Source: Marinovum algicola
GTDB taxonomy: Bacteria > Pseudomonadota > Alphaproteobacteria > Rhodobacterales > Rhodobacteraceae
Direction: 5' to 3'
Assembly (NCBI RefSeq): GCF_900109145.1
Contig: NZ_FNYY01000030.1
Span: 1-48,135 of the forward strand
DNA: 48,135 bases
Part shown: in pieces, positions 8,176-15,433 of the stretch
Layout of the letters: every line of letters starts with the position of its first letter
Position numbering within the stretch: the stretch's first letter is position 1
Program-made: the position numbers and the translations under genes
Notes under the pieces: generated by a model
The model's database searches: none
Told to the model about the DNA's origin: nothing
The model's input: only the letters and a program-made list of their open reading frames with translations

Positions 8176-9237
8176 ATGATTGGCAAGAGACTCAAAGGAG
8201 CCCGGGCGGCATCTGGCCTTTCGCTCCGTGCACTTTCCGATGCCATGGATAACAAGGTGTCCGCTCAAGCCATAGGCAAGTACGAGCGCAATGAAGACAT
8301 GCCCGGATCGGGCGTGCTGCTGAGTCTTGCCCGAGCACTCGAGGTCTCTGTGGATTTCCTACTGAGCGACGACGAGCTTGAGTTGGAGGGCGTAGAGTTT
8401 CGCAAGTCAGCCAGCTCGTCGGCCAAGGAGATCGCGACGATCGAAGCCAAGACGCTCAATATGGTTGAAAAGTACCTGGCTGTCGAAAGCTTGCTGAATC
8501 TTTCGAGCCAGGAGTGGGATGCCCCGCACGAAGCGCCCTACTGGGTGACCGATGTTCGTGATGCAGAGGACGCGGCTCGAAACATGCGTGCCTCTTGGCA
8601 GCTTGGTCATGACCCGATTCCAATGCTTGCCGAACTCCTCGAGGAGCACGGGATCAAGGTGTTGTCTCTGGACGTTGATCGTATCGATGGCCTTGCGGCC
8701 AAAGTCCGTCGAAAAGAGCATCACTCCGCGCGGGTGATCATGATCAAGAAGAAGACCTGGTCTGAACGGAAGCGCTTCAGTTTAGCTCACGAACTGGGCC
8801 ACATGGTTCTTAAGGTCGCCGAAGGGTGCGATTCAGAACGCGCCGCAAATCGATTTGCTGGTGCGTTCCTCGTTCCGGCAGAAGTGCTACGGCAGGAGAT
8901 TGGTGCCCGCAGAACGGACATAAGCATTGGTGAGCTCATTAGTCTGAAGGATCGGTTTGGCGTCAGCATTCAAGCGCTGACGTATCGATGCAAGGATTTG
9001 GAGATCATCAACCAGGCAACATTTGCGCGCCTTTTCAAGGTCTATAAGCAACGAGGTTGGCGGGATGAGCCGTTCGAGGAGCCGAATTCCATTCCTTGGG
9101 ACCGAGAAGAACCGGACCGCTTTCAAAGGTTGTGTTTTCGTGCCCTCTCCGAGGGGTTGATTGGGTTGTCTCGTGCGGCTGAGCTTCTCGAAATACGAGT
9201 AAAAGAACTGGAAGAACGTTTGGACCACATGGCATAG
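8176..9237 (+). CDS. XRE-ImmA/IrrE fusion (HTH repressor plus Zn-protease)
   Basis: This 353-residue protein has an N-terminal XRE helix-turn-helix (about residues 5-65, with GLSLRALSDAM and KYERNEDMP) and a C-terminal ImmA/IrrE metallopeptidase domain carrying the HELGH zinc motif at 205-209, followed by ERAANRFAGAFLVP. Such proteins bind DNA and can cleave themselves or a partner when triggered by stress. A GGGAGG site lies 5 bases before the ATG. A PIN-domain gene begins 7 bases after the stop. Known CBASS loci can be regulated by a separate HTH repressor and ImmA-like protease (CapH/CapP); here both activities are on one chain, divergent from CBASS. That regulatory role is inference. Confidence 0.85.
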   Translation: MIGKRLKGARAASGLSLRALSDAMDNKVSAQAIGKYERNEDMPGSGVLLSLARALEVSVDFLLSDDELELEGVEFRKSASSSAKEIATIEAKTLNMVEKYLAVESLLNLSSQEWDAPHEAPYWVTDVRDAEDAARNMRASWQLGHDPIPMLAELLEEHGIKVLSLDVDRIDGLAAKVRRKEHHSARVIMIKKKTWSERKRFSLAHELGHMVLKVAEGCDSERAANRFAGAFLVPAEVLRQEIGARRTDISIGELISLKDRFGVSIQALTYRCKDLEIINQATFARLFKVYKQRGWRDEPFEEPNSIPWDREEPDRFQRLCFRALSEGLIGLSRAAELLEIRVKELEERLDHMA

Positions 9238-9244
9238 TCGCTGT

Positions 9245-9730
9245 GTGCAAGTTCTTGTTTCTGATACCTCCGTCCTGATCGACATCGAGAGAGCCTCGCT
9301 GACAGCGAGGCTCTTTGACCTCCCCTATGATTTTGTTGTTCCAGATATTCTTTATGAAGCGGAACTTCTCGACTGGATGGGCCCTGATCTGATCGATCTG
9401 GGACTAAGAGTGGAAGAGCTCACGCCGGAAGAAACTGCACGCGCGACTGAGCTTAAGCGGGCGAAAGCTATGCTATCGACGCCAGATGTCTTTGCATTTT
9501 GCCTCGCGGCTGAGAGGGGTTGGGTTCTCCTTACCGGAGACGGAGCACTCAGGGTTGAGGCGGAGCGCCAAGAAATCGCGATGCACGGCGTCCTGTGGGT
9601 CTTCGATGAAATGGAACGTCACGAGGTTTGTTCGACCGTCCTCCTCAAGTCGGGCCTCGAGGCGGTTCGTGATCACCCGAGATGCAGACTTCCCATTAGG
9701 GAAATCAATAGGCGCCTTGCGAGATACTAG
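9245..9730 (+). CDS. PIN-domain ribonuclease-like protein
   Basis: This 161-residue PIN-fold protein probably acts as an RNase or toxin partner of the upstream XRE-ImmA protein. The acidic PIN residues are visible: Asp near the start (VSDTSVLIDIE), a second-helix Glu (YEAELLD), Asp in TPDVFAF and Asp in LLTGDGALR. The start is a GTG at 9245, seven bases after the XRE-ImmA stop, so the two are one transcription unit. XRE-ImmA plus PIN pairs recur in prophages and defence islands and have been proposed as toxin-antitoxin-like modules. Activity and target are unknown here. Confidence 0.75.
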   Translation: MQVLVSDTSVLIDIERASLTARLFDLPYDFVVPDILYEAELLDWMGPDLIDLGLRVEELTPEETARATELKRAKAMLSTPDVFAFCLAAERGWVLLTGDGALRVEAERQEIAMHGVLWVFDEMERHEVCSTVLLKSGLEAVRDHPRCRLPIREINRRLARY

Positions 9731-10327
9731 CTTGTTTATTCAGCTTGCTGGAAGGAAAATGTTGCGAAGCTCTTCTTCGCTTTAGCCTTGCGGCCTCCCC
9801 TGCTCGGCTTCGCGTGTCGCAGGGGAGAACGGCCCTTCGGTCCGTCGCGCATTCGGCCATGCGGCCTCACCGCGGCGTTGCGCCCGGCATCCCGGTTTGC
9901 CCGCCTCGCGAGCACGTCCCTCCCCGGCCGCTCCGCCGGATTGCGCTCTGGTCTGTTTTGGCCCGAGGCCAAAACGATCCCGCCGCTCCATTCGTCTCCC
10001 GCGTCCGGTCGGGCCGTTTGCCTGCTCGTGTCGGGCAAACCTACCGTCAAAACACACACACATGAGCGCGGAAGCATATCCTCCGGATGGCCCCCAAATC
10101 AGCCCGCGTCAAGGATCGCAAAACTTTTCGGCGAGGGCGGGGCGAGTGGCATGGGGTGGTCCTGTGCGGGAGGGCGCGCATGTGTCCGGTGCCGCGCTCG
10201 GAAAACTTTTGCGCCCGGCAAGCCGGCGGCTGCGCCGTCCCTGACCCGGGCAGATTCGGAAACCAGGCATTCGGCCATGCCCCCACACTCACGTGGTGGC
10301 CTTGCAACTGAATACTGGAGACCAGAC
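9731..10327. other. 597-bp intergenic region, GC-rich, no gene seen
   Basis: The DUF2493 reading frame stays open back to 9788, but the extra residues are Arg/Pro-rich composition artefacts and the real start is the ATG at 10328. An imperfect inverted repeat pairs CGCAAAACTTTTCGG (about 10118) with the reverse complement of CGGAAAACTTTTGCG (about 10199). The motif ATTCGGCCATGC occurs near 9850 and again near 10269. No tRNA, terminator or intact gene is visible. The stretch separates the AT-richer defence cargo from the plasmid backbone. Confidence 0.5.
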
Positions 10328-11257
10328 ATGGCTTACGACACCGCGAACACCTACGAGACCATCGAACTTTTCGGACTGACCGAGAAGAACGCACAACTTC
10401 CGATCCCGGAAGATCACGTTCTGACCGACCGCATCATCCGCGAGAGCTTCGAGGCTCTGCTCGGTCAATTGCGAGGGACCGGGCTTGAAGCAGAAATCGA
10501 ACCGCTGGCCCATGGGCTCGCGACGATCCTGCAGCGGCGCAAGGTGGCACTTGGCAAGGAGATCGACCGCACCGCCGACAAAATCGGCGCGCTGGCAAAA
10601 TCCCACGACGGATCGGAGATCGCCGAGACCGCGCTCGAAGAGGCGCAGGCGCGCTTCCTGCAGCTGCGCGAGATTGTCAGCGCCATCGAGGTGATGAGCG
10701 AGGCGGCGGCGGAATGCTATGAGATCGAGACCGGCCACGCCTTCATCCCGCCAGCCGGGTCGCGCGCAAGCGTCCGGGCGCAGGAGACCGGGGCGGTCTT
10801 CGAGGCGCGGCAGCTGCTGGAGCAGCACGACCGCGAAACCGCCGAGAAGTCGAAAGTCGAGGGGGTGCCCCTGATCGTCTCAGGCGCCACCGACTGGACC
10901 GATGTCGATGTGATCTTCAACACGCTTGACAAGGTTCGCGAACGGATCAAGCAGAACCGCAACCAGGAGATCTTCCTCTGCCACAAGGGTGGCAAGCACG
11001 GGGCGGAGATGATTGCGGCTCGGTGGGCCCGGGCACGCGGGATCGCGCAGGCGCGCTTCGATCCGCGCTGGTCCGCGCACGGGCGGGCGGCACCGTTCAA
11101 GTGCAACGACGAAATGCTGGACGACAAGTTCGCGGCGACGGGGGTTGTCCTCTTCGGCGGCAACGGGGTCGCGCTGAACCTCGGGCAGAAGGCGGAAGCG
11201 AAAGGTCTCACGGTCATGCGGGTTGCGGACCCGGCGAAGAAGACGTCGCAGGATTGA
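10328..11257 (+). CDS. DUF2493 (SLOG-like) plasmid protein
   Basis: This is a 309-residue protein with a helical N-terminal region (about 1-175, long amphipathic helices) and a C-terminal DUF2493 domain from about residue 178. The C-terminal domain shows VPLIVSGATDWTD, FLCHKGGKHGAE and FNPRW-like FDPRWSAHGRAAPFK segments. DUF2493 is related to the SLOG/Rossmann nucleotide-binding group, and its members on plasmids have no defined role. The start is the ATG at 10328 in MAYDTANTYET, which I take as the family start. Its companions DUF736, relaxase and VirD4 are all present within this window. Confidence 0.85.
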   Translation: MAYDTANTYETIELFGLTEKNAQLPIPEDHVLTDRIIRESFEALLGQLRGTGLEAEIEPLAHGLATILQRRKVALGKEIDRTADKIGALAKSHDGSEIAETALEEAQARFLQLREIVSAIEVMSEAAAECYEIETGHAFIPPAGSRASVRAQETGAVFEARQLLEQHDRETAEKSKVEGVPLIVSGATDWTDVDVIFNTLDKVRERIKQNRNQEIFLCHKGGKHGAEMIAARWARARGIAQARFDPRWSAHGRAAPFKCNDEMLDDKFAATGVVLFGGNGVALNLGQKAEAKGLTVMRVADPAKKTSQD

Positions 11258-11433
11258 AGAGAGGGGGTCGCGCTTGGCGCGGCCCTTTCGTCATTTCTCA
11301 TGGCGCGTGCGGTCGGTCACGCGTGATCGGCAGTCTGCGGCGGCCAGCACCGTTATCCCTCTACCCAGTCCGTCAGAGTGCGGCCCATCCGCATCGGTAC
11401 GGGCTGGGGATGGTGCGCCCCGCACGCACATCG

Positions 11434-11608
11434 TCAGCGGGGCAAGACGCGAGGGGTCGAGACGTCCCACTTGAGGCTGAACACCTGCGCGTCCCTCGGG
11501 TGGTGTTTCGGAACATCGCATCCACGCGGGTGGGCTCGGTCAGCTCCTCGGCCAGGCTTGGCGGGACGAGGACGCGGATGGTTGCGGCGGGGTGATGGCA
11601 TGGGTCAT
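11434..11608 (-). pseudogene. Degenerate inverted paralog of the 11795-12001 gene
   Basis: Read on the minus strand, this region begins with AAGGAGTGACCC then ATG, nearly the same leader as the intact gene (AAGGAGTAACCC). It then encodes VDAMFRNTTRG followed, after a one-base shift, by DAQVFSLKWD. The intact gene has VGAMFRNTRNGDGSEFFSLKLDF at the matching place. At least two frame disruptions separate the ATG from the final stop at 11434. It is therefore a decayed, head-to-head copy. The rest of 11258-11794 shows no gene. Confidence 0.6.
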
Positions 11609-11794
11609 CCGGGTCACTCCTTTTTGCTATGCATGTGGATCGCACGGGGTCGGCCCGTTCGTGCCCTCAGCTCACGCTTCGGCAAGCACAAATACGGCTT
11701 CCACGGCTTGCCGCGGACCCTCCGCATTTGCGCTTGCGACCGGGCCTCTTGCCCCCGTGCCGGGTGATCCCCATCGCAACAAGGAGTAACCCAA

Positions 11795-12001
11795 ATGACC
11801 AACCACTACGTCGCCACCGTCCCCGTCAAGTTCACCGACACCGATGGCCAGGAGCGCACCCGCTTCCAAAGCGTGGGTGCGATGTTCCGCAACACCCGCA
11901 ACGGGGATGGATCGGAGTTCTTCAGTCTCAAGCTCGACTTCCCGGTCGCGGTCTCGGAGCTGGTGATGTTCCCGCCGAGCGCGAAAGATCCCCAGGACTA
12001 A
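11795..12001 (+). CDS. small conserved-looking plasmid protein
   Basis: This 68-residue protein is read as several beta strands (VATVPVKF, RFQSVGAMFRN, FFSLKLDFPVAVSELVMFPP) and was not matched to a named family. An AAGGAGT site lies 9 bases upstream of the ATG. A decayed copy lies in inverted orientation at 11434-11608, which argues that it is a real gene with a duplication history. It sits between DUF2493 and the mobilization genes. Confidence 0.65.
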   Translation: MTNHYVATVPVKFTDTDGQERTRFQSVGAMFRNTRNGDGSEFFSLKLDFPVAVSELVMFPPSAKDPQD

Positions 12002-12519
12002 ATCCTCTGACGAGGATGGGCCGCCCCAGGACGATCTTGGGGCGGCCCGATCCCTGTTCCAGGGATGCCGGTCCCTGCGCGTTCAACGAACGCACTCCGC
12101 CCGGAATGATCAGGCCGCGACAGACCGGCCAGTCAGCCTCAAGGGGGCCATCCACAAAAACCTATCGGCCAGGGCCTCCCGGTTTTTGCGGCAGAGATTT
12201 GGGGACCCAAATCTGGCCCTCCTTGACCCTGCCTGTCCGCCCTGTCGGTGGGGTTTGCGCCCGCCCGCGGTTCCGTCCGAACACATGCGTGTTCGGCCAG
12301 ACCCTCGGGCGGGGCTGGTGGACGGGACCCCTAGGACAGGTGGGTCGCCCGGTGGTGAGGGCGGCAGAGCCGCGTCCCTGCGGGCCGCGGGGGAAGCGGA
12401 CACCAAGGCTGCCTGAGCCTGAATGCAACATAAGTATATAATTGACAGCTAGGTATATTATCGTAAGGTGGGAGCAGCCTTGGTGGAAGGTGGCAGGAAA
12501 TAGGGGGTCTTTCTTCCGC
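12002..12519. other. Intergenic region upstream of mobilization genes (oriT candidate zone)
   Basis: About 420 bases of GC-rich sequence without a convincing gene are followed by a sharp AT-rich island at 12430-12465. An origin of transfer is expected next to the relaxosome genes that begin at 12520, and this is the only substantial gap beside them. I do not recognise a known nick consensus, so the oriT assignment is positional. Confidence 0.4.
12434..12461. promoter_or_regulatory. Direct repeat in the AT-rich island before mobC-like gene
   Basis: GTATATAAT (12434-12442) and GTATATTAT (12453-12461) form a 9-base direct repeat with one mismatch, starts 19 bases apart, which places both on the same DNA face. 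A TTGACA hexamer at 12442-12447 lies between them. The site lies about 60 bases before the mobilization gene start and could bind its N-terminal HTH protein or form part of the transfer origin. Confidence 0.4.
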
Positions 12520-13113
12520 ATGTCCCGAACAAAACGCCTGACAGAGATCGAGAAGATGCAGATCGTCCGCGAGGCCGCGGAGGGTGTGTCGACGTCTGAG
12601 CTGGCTGAGCGTTTCGAGGTCACATCGCGGGCCGTGCGCTACGTCCTGAAAGCCGATGCCGAGCGCCAGACGGATGCTGCGATCCCGGTCTCAGCGGTCA
12701 GTGTGAAGGTCACGGCTGCGGAGCTTGAGTCGCTCGACGAGGTGCTGGCCGAGGCGGGGATCGAGAGCCGGGCCGAAGGGCTTCGGCGGCTCATTCAGGC
12801 GGCGGGCGGCGTGTTCGTTCCGGACGCGCAGATGGCAGCAGAGATGGCGCGCTACAGGGCCTCGCTGCATGAGGTCGGCAACGGCGTCGCCCAAATCGCC
12901 AAGCAGATGACGCGGGCCAACCGGATGGGGCAGGGGGCCGTAGGCGGCACGAGTGCCGAGTTCTCCGAATTGCGCCTTGCGCAGATGCGCGGGCTGGCGC
13001 GGTTCATTCTGGATTCCGCTGACGAGATCGATCTGCTCCTGCGCCGCCGTCGGGACGCCATGCAGCTGGAGGCCACAGCCGCGTTGAGGGAGTTTGCCCA
13101 TGCGGCTGAATGA
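12520..13113 (+). CDS. Mobilization accessory protein (HTH + MobC-like)
   Basis: This 197-residue protein has an N-terminal helix-turn-helix (residues about 5-45: EIEKMQIVREAAEGVSTSELAERFEVTSRAVRYVL) and a C-terminal region resembling relaxosome MobC proteins. That region contains ESRAEGLRRLIQAAGG, a helix ending HEVGNGVAQIAKQMTRANR, and a basic helix LLLRRRRD. It probably binds near oriT and recruits the relaxase. The frame is open to 12442; the ATG at 12520 (MSRTKRLTE) is preferred because the upstream residues are unlike a start of this family. It overlaps the relaxase start by 14 bases. Confidence 0.7.
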   Translation: MSRTKRLTEIEKMQIVREAAEGVSTSELAERFEVTSRAVRYVLKADAERQTDAAIPVSAVSVKVTAAELESLDEVLAEAGIESRAEGLRRLIQAAGGVFVPDAQMAAEMARYRASLHEVGNGVAQIAKQMTRANRMGQGAVGGTSAEFSELRLAQMRGLARFILDSADEIDLLLRRRRDAMQLEATAALREFAHAAE

Positions 13114-15433
13114 TGCCGTTGACGCTGTTACCGGGGAGGTCTTCCGGGATGGCTGGAGCCGCATTCGGGGCTCGATGCAGGGGCTGCATGTCGCAAAGCA
13201 GAGCCAGCTTGTACGCGCGGCAGCAGGGCATCGGCCAGCCGTCTTCAAGGCGATCCGGGGCGGCGGTACGCATACCAAATCACAGCTCACAAACCAACTC
13301 GATTACCTCACAACCAAGTCTACCCATATCATCGACAGTAGCGGGTTCCTGGATGGCAAGGCGAAGCTCGAGGCGCAAGACATCAAGGACCTGACAGAGC
13401 GCTTTGCCAAGCGGTGGGATGCGGGCTTCAAGCCCAAGCTGGGCCAGACCACCCACATGCTGATGTCCTTCCCCATCGGCACGCGGGGCGAGGATGTGCG
13501 CGACATCGCGACGGACGTGGCCGAGCGGTTCTTCCAGACCGAGGAAGGGCATTTCGACTACATCATTGCGGTGCATGAGGACCGGGATCACCCGCATGCG
13601 CATCTGGTGCTGAACCGCCGCTCGCAAGAAGGCGAGTTCTTCTTCCTCGGCCGCAATCACCGCTTCAACTATGACGACTTCCGCCTCGCCATGGTCGAGG
13701 AGGCGGAGAAGTACGGCGTGCGGCTGGAAGCCACGCGCCGGGTGGATCGGGGTGTGGTGCATTACCCAGCCCGTACCAGCGAAGTTTATGCCGCGAAAGA
13801 AGAGGGTCGCGCGCCCCGCGAGCGGGAACGTGTGGGGGCCGATCTGACCCGGACGCTGGCGGAGATCGCCAACACCAGAACCGTCTACCATTCGCTTGCC
13901 GCGGAGGCTTCGCGTGAAGCCCGCGAGGATATTGCGGCAGCCCTCTTTCGCGCGGGCGAAGTGCTGGCGCGCGGCGGGCAGGTGGACCGAACAGGAGATG
14001 TGTATATGGCCGAGGATCAAAGTTTTGAGGATCTGAGAAGCCTCTATGCGGAGAAGCTCGCGCGGGTGCAGGGCATGATCGCCGAGAAGCCCGACGCCGA
14101 GCGGCCCGCGCTGGAGAAAAGCCTCACCGCCATCCAGGCGCAGGTCCAGGATATGCAGCCCTTGGGGCTGCGCTCGGGCTCGCTCTCAGACGCGCCGTCT
14201 GAGGGCGGGATCTATTCCGAGGCCAATATTGACGCCAGCCAGCGCGAGCGTCTGGCAGAGCCCGATCTGAGATCGCGCATTGACGCGGCACTACACGGCA
14301 CCGGGATCAGCACATCGGAAGTGGTGGCCCGGATCGAGACGGGCGCCTCAAATGCAGCGCTCGAGCATCAATGGATCGCAGATGATCTCGCCAAGGTGGC
14401 CGAGGCGCGCGATCTGAATCTCGAACGCCGCGCCGATCTGGAACAGGCGCGCGACATTCTCAACGATGTGCACGTCGAACTTGGCACGCTCTTGGAGCGG
14501 GAGAACGTGCTGCGCCGGGATGGTGTCATGGAAGCGGAAGCGGTCAGCGAGCAGTTCCATTATCATGAGGGCGCGGTGCGGGCGATGGAAGGAACAATCC
14601 GTCAGGAGATGCGCGCCGAGGGTTTGACAACGCAGCAGATCGAGGACCGGGACTGGGAAGTGGTCTCACGGGCGGAGCGCCGGATCGAGACGGAGCAGCG
14701 CGCGTATCTCGAGGCGCACCCGGATCTGCTCGCACGCCCTGGCGATGTGATTGACCGGTCTGAGCCCTACAGGGAGACCATCACCGATGCGGCCCGCGCC
14801 AGCGAGATCACCCGCGAAGTTGACCGGATCATGGAGGGACGCGATGTCCGCACGCCCGTTGCAGATGCTGTCACGGATGAATTCAGGGAGCGCTATCCGG
14901 ACATGCCGTCCCACCTTGCCCGCGGGCTCGGCGCGACCTATGCAGCCGTCGTCGAGATCCGCGACACGGAGGCCATCAACGAGGTCCGCCGCGAAAACGA
15001 GATGCGCGACGGGCTTGGGTCTGGCACGCGCGACGCACTCCTCGCAGCCAGCGGTGAAACTGCGCCGCAGTCTGACCGTGCCGACCGCCTTGCAGACGAG
15101 ATTACGCGTGTTCTGGACCATGAGCGGGCGGGGGAGTTGTCCGCGCCCTTCGAGACCGAGGCGGAGCGGGACGCATTTCGCGACGAGATCGCGCGGGTGC
15201 TGGACGTTTGCCAACTCGACCGGCTCACTTGGGGTGATGCGGATGCGCTGGAGAAGGTTCTCGAGGACCGCCTCGACCGGCTCTATGTCGCCAAGGTCTA
15301 CCTGCAATCGGATGCAGCGACGGCCAACACGGAGGCCTTGCGCCAGGTGGTCGATGATCTCGCCGACACCGAATACGAAAAACACCGCATTGGCGATGTG
15401 GATGGCGAGACCGAGCGGGGACAGGTCCATTGA
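13100..15433 (+). CDS. VirD2/MobP-type relaxase
   Basis: This 777-residue relaxase nicks the plasmid at oriT and pilots the strand during conjugation. Within the N-terminal 260 residues, motif I has the likely nicking Tyr69 (NQLDYLTTKST), and the metal-binding motif III HEDRDHPHAHLVLN is at 159-172. The remaining 500 residues are acidic and coiled-coil rich, without visible primase or helicase motifs. The ATG at 13100 lies inside the end of the MobC-like gene. The stop overlaps the VirD4 start (TTGA at 15430), so mobC, relaxase and coupling protein form one operon. Confidence 0.9.
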   Translation: MRLNDAVDAVTGEVFRDGWSRIRGSMQGLHVAKQSQLVRAAAGHRPAVFKAIRGGGTHTKSQLTNQLDYLTTKSTHIIDSSGFLDGKAKLEAQDIKDLTERFAKRWDAGFKPKLGQTTHMLMSFPIGTRGEDVRDIATDVAERFFQTEEGHFDYIIAVHEDRDHPHAHLVLNRRSQEGEFFFLGRNHRFNYDDFRLAMVEEAEKYGVRLEATRRVDRGVVHYPARTSEVYAAKEEGRAPRERERVGADLTRTLAEIANTRTVYHSLAAEASREAREDIAAALFRAGEVLARGGQVDRTGDVYMAEDQSFEDLRSLYAEKLARVQGMIAEKPDAERPALEKSLTAIQAQVQDMQPLGLRSGSLSDAPSEGGIYSEANIDASQRERLAEPDLRSRIDAALHGTGISTSEVVARIETGASNAALEHQWIADDLAKVAEARDLNLERRADLEQARDILNDVHVELGTLLERENVLRRDGVMEAEAVSEQFHYHEGAVRAMEGTIRQEMRAEGLTTQQIEDRDWEVVSRAERRIETEQRAYLEAHPDLLARPGDVIDRSEPYRETITDAARASEITREVDRIMEGRDVRTPVADAVTDEFRERYPDMPSHLARGLGATYAAVVEIRDTEAINEVRRENEMRDGLGSGTRDALLAASGETAPQSDRADRLADEITRVLDHERAGELSAPFETEAERDAFRDEIARVLDVCQLDRLTWGDADALEKVLEDRLDRLYVAKVYLQSDAATANTEALRQVVDDLADTEYEKHRIGDVDGETERGQVH

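Noticed and set aside
9788-10327. N-terminal extension of the DUF2493 protein
   Set aside because: The extra 180 residues are Arg/Pro/Ser-rich without family resemblance; the ATG at 10328 gives the family-like start.
11373-11645. 90-codon minus-strand open frame as an intact gene
   Set aside because: Homology to the neighbouring small gene runs in more than one frame, so this is a decayed copy, not an intact gene.
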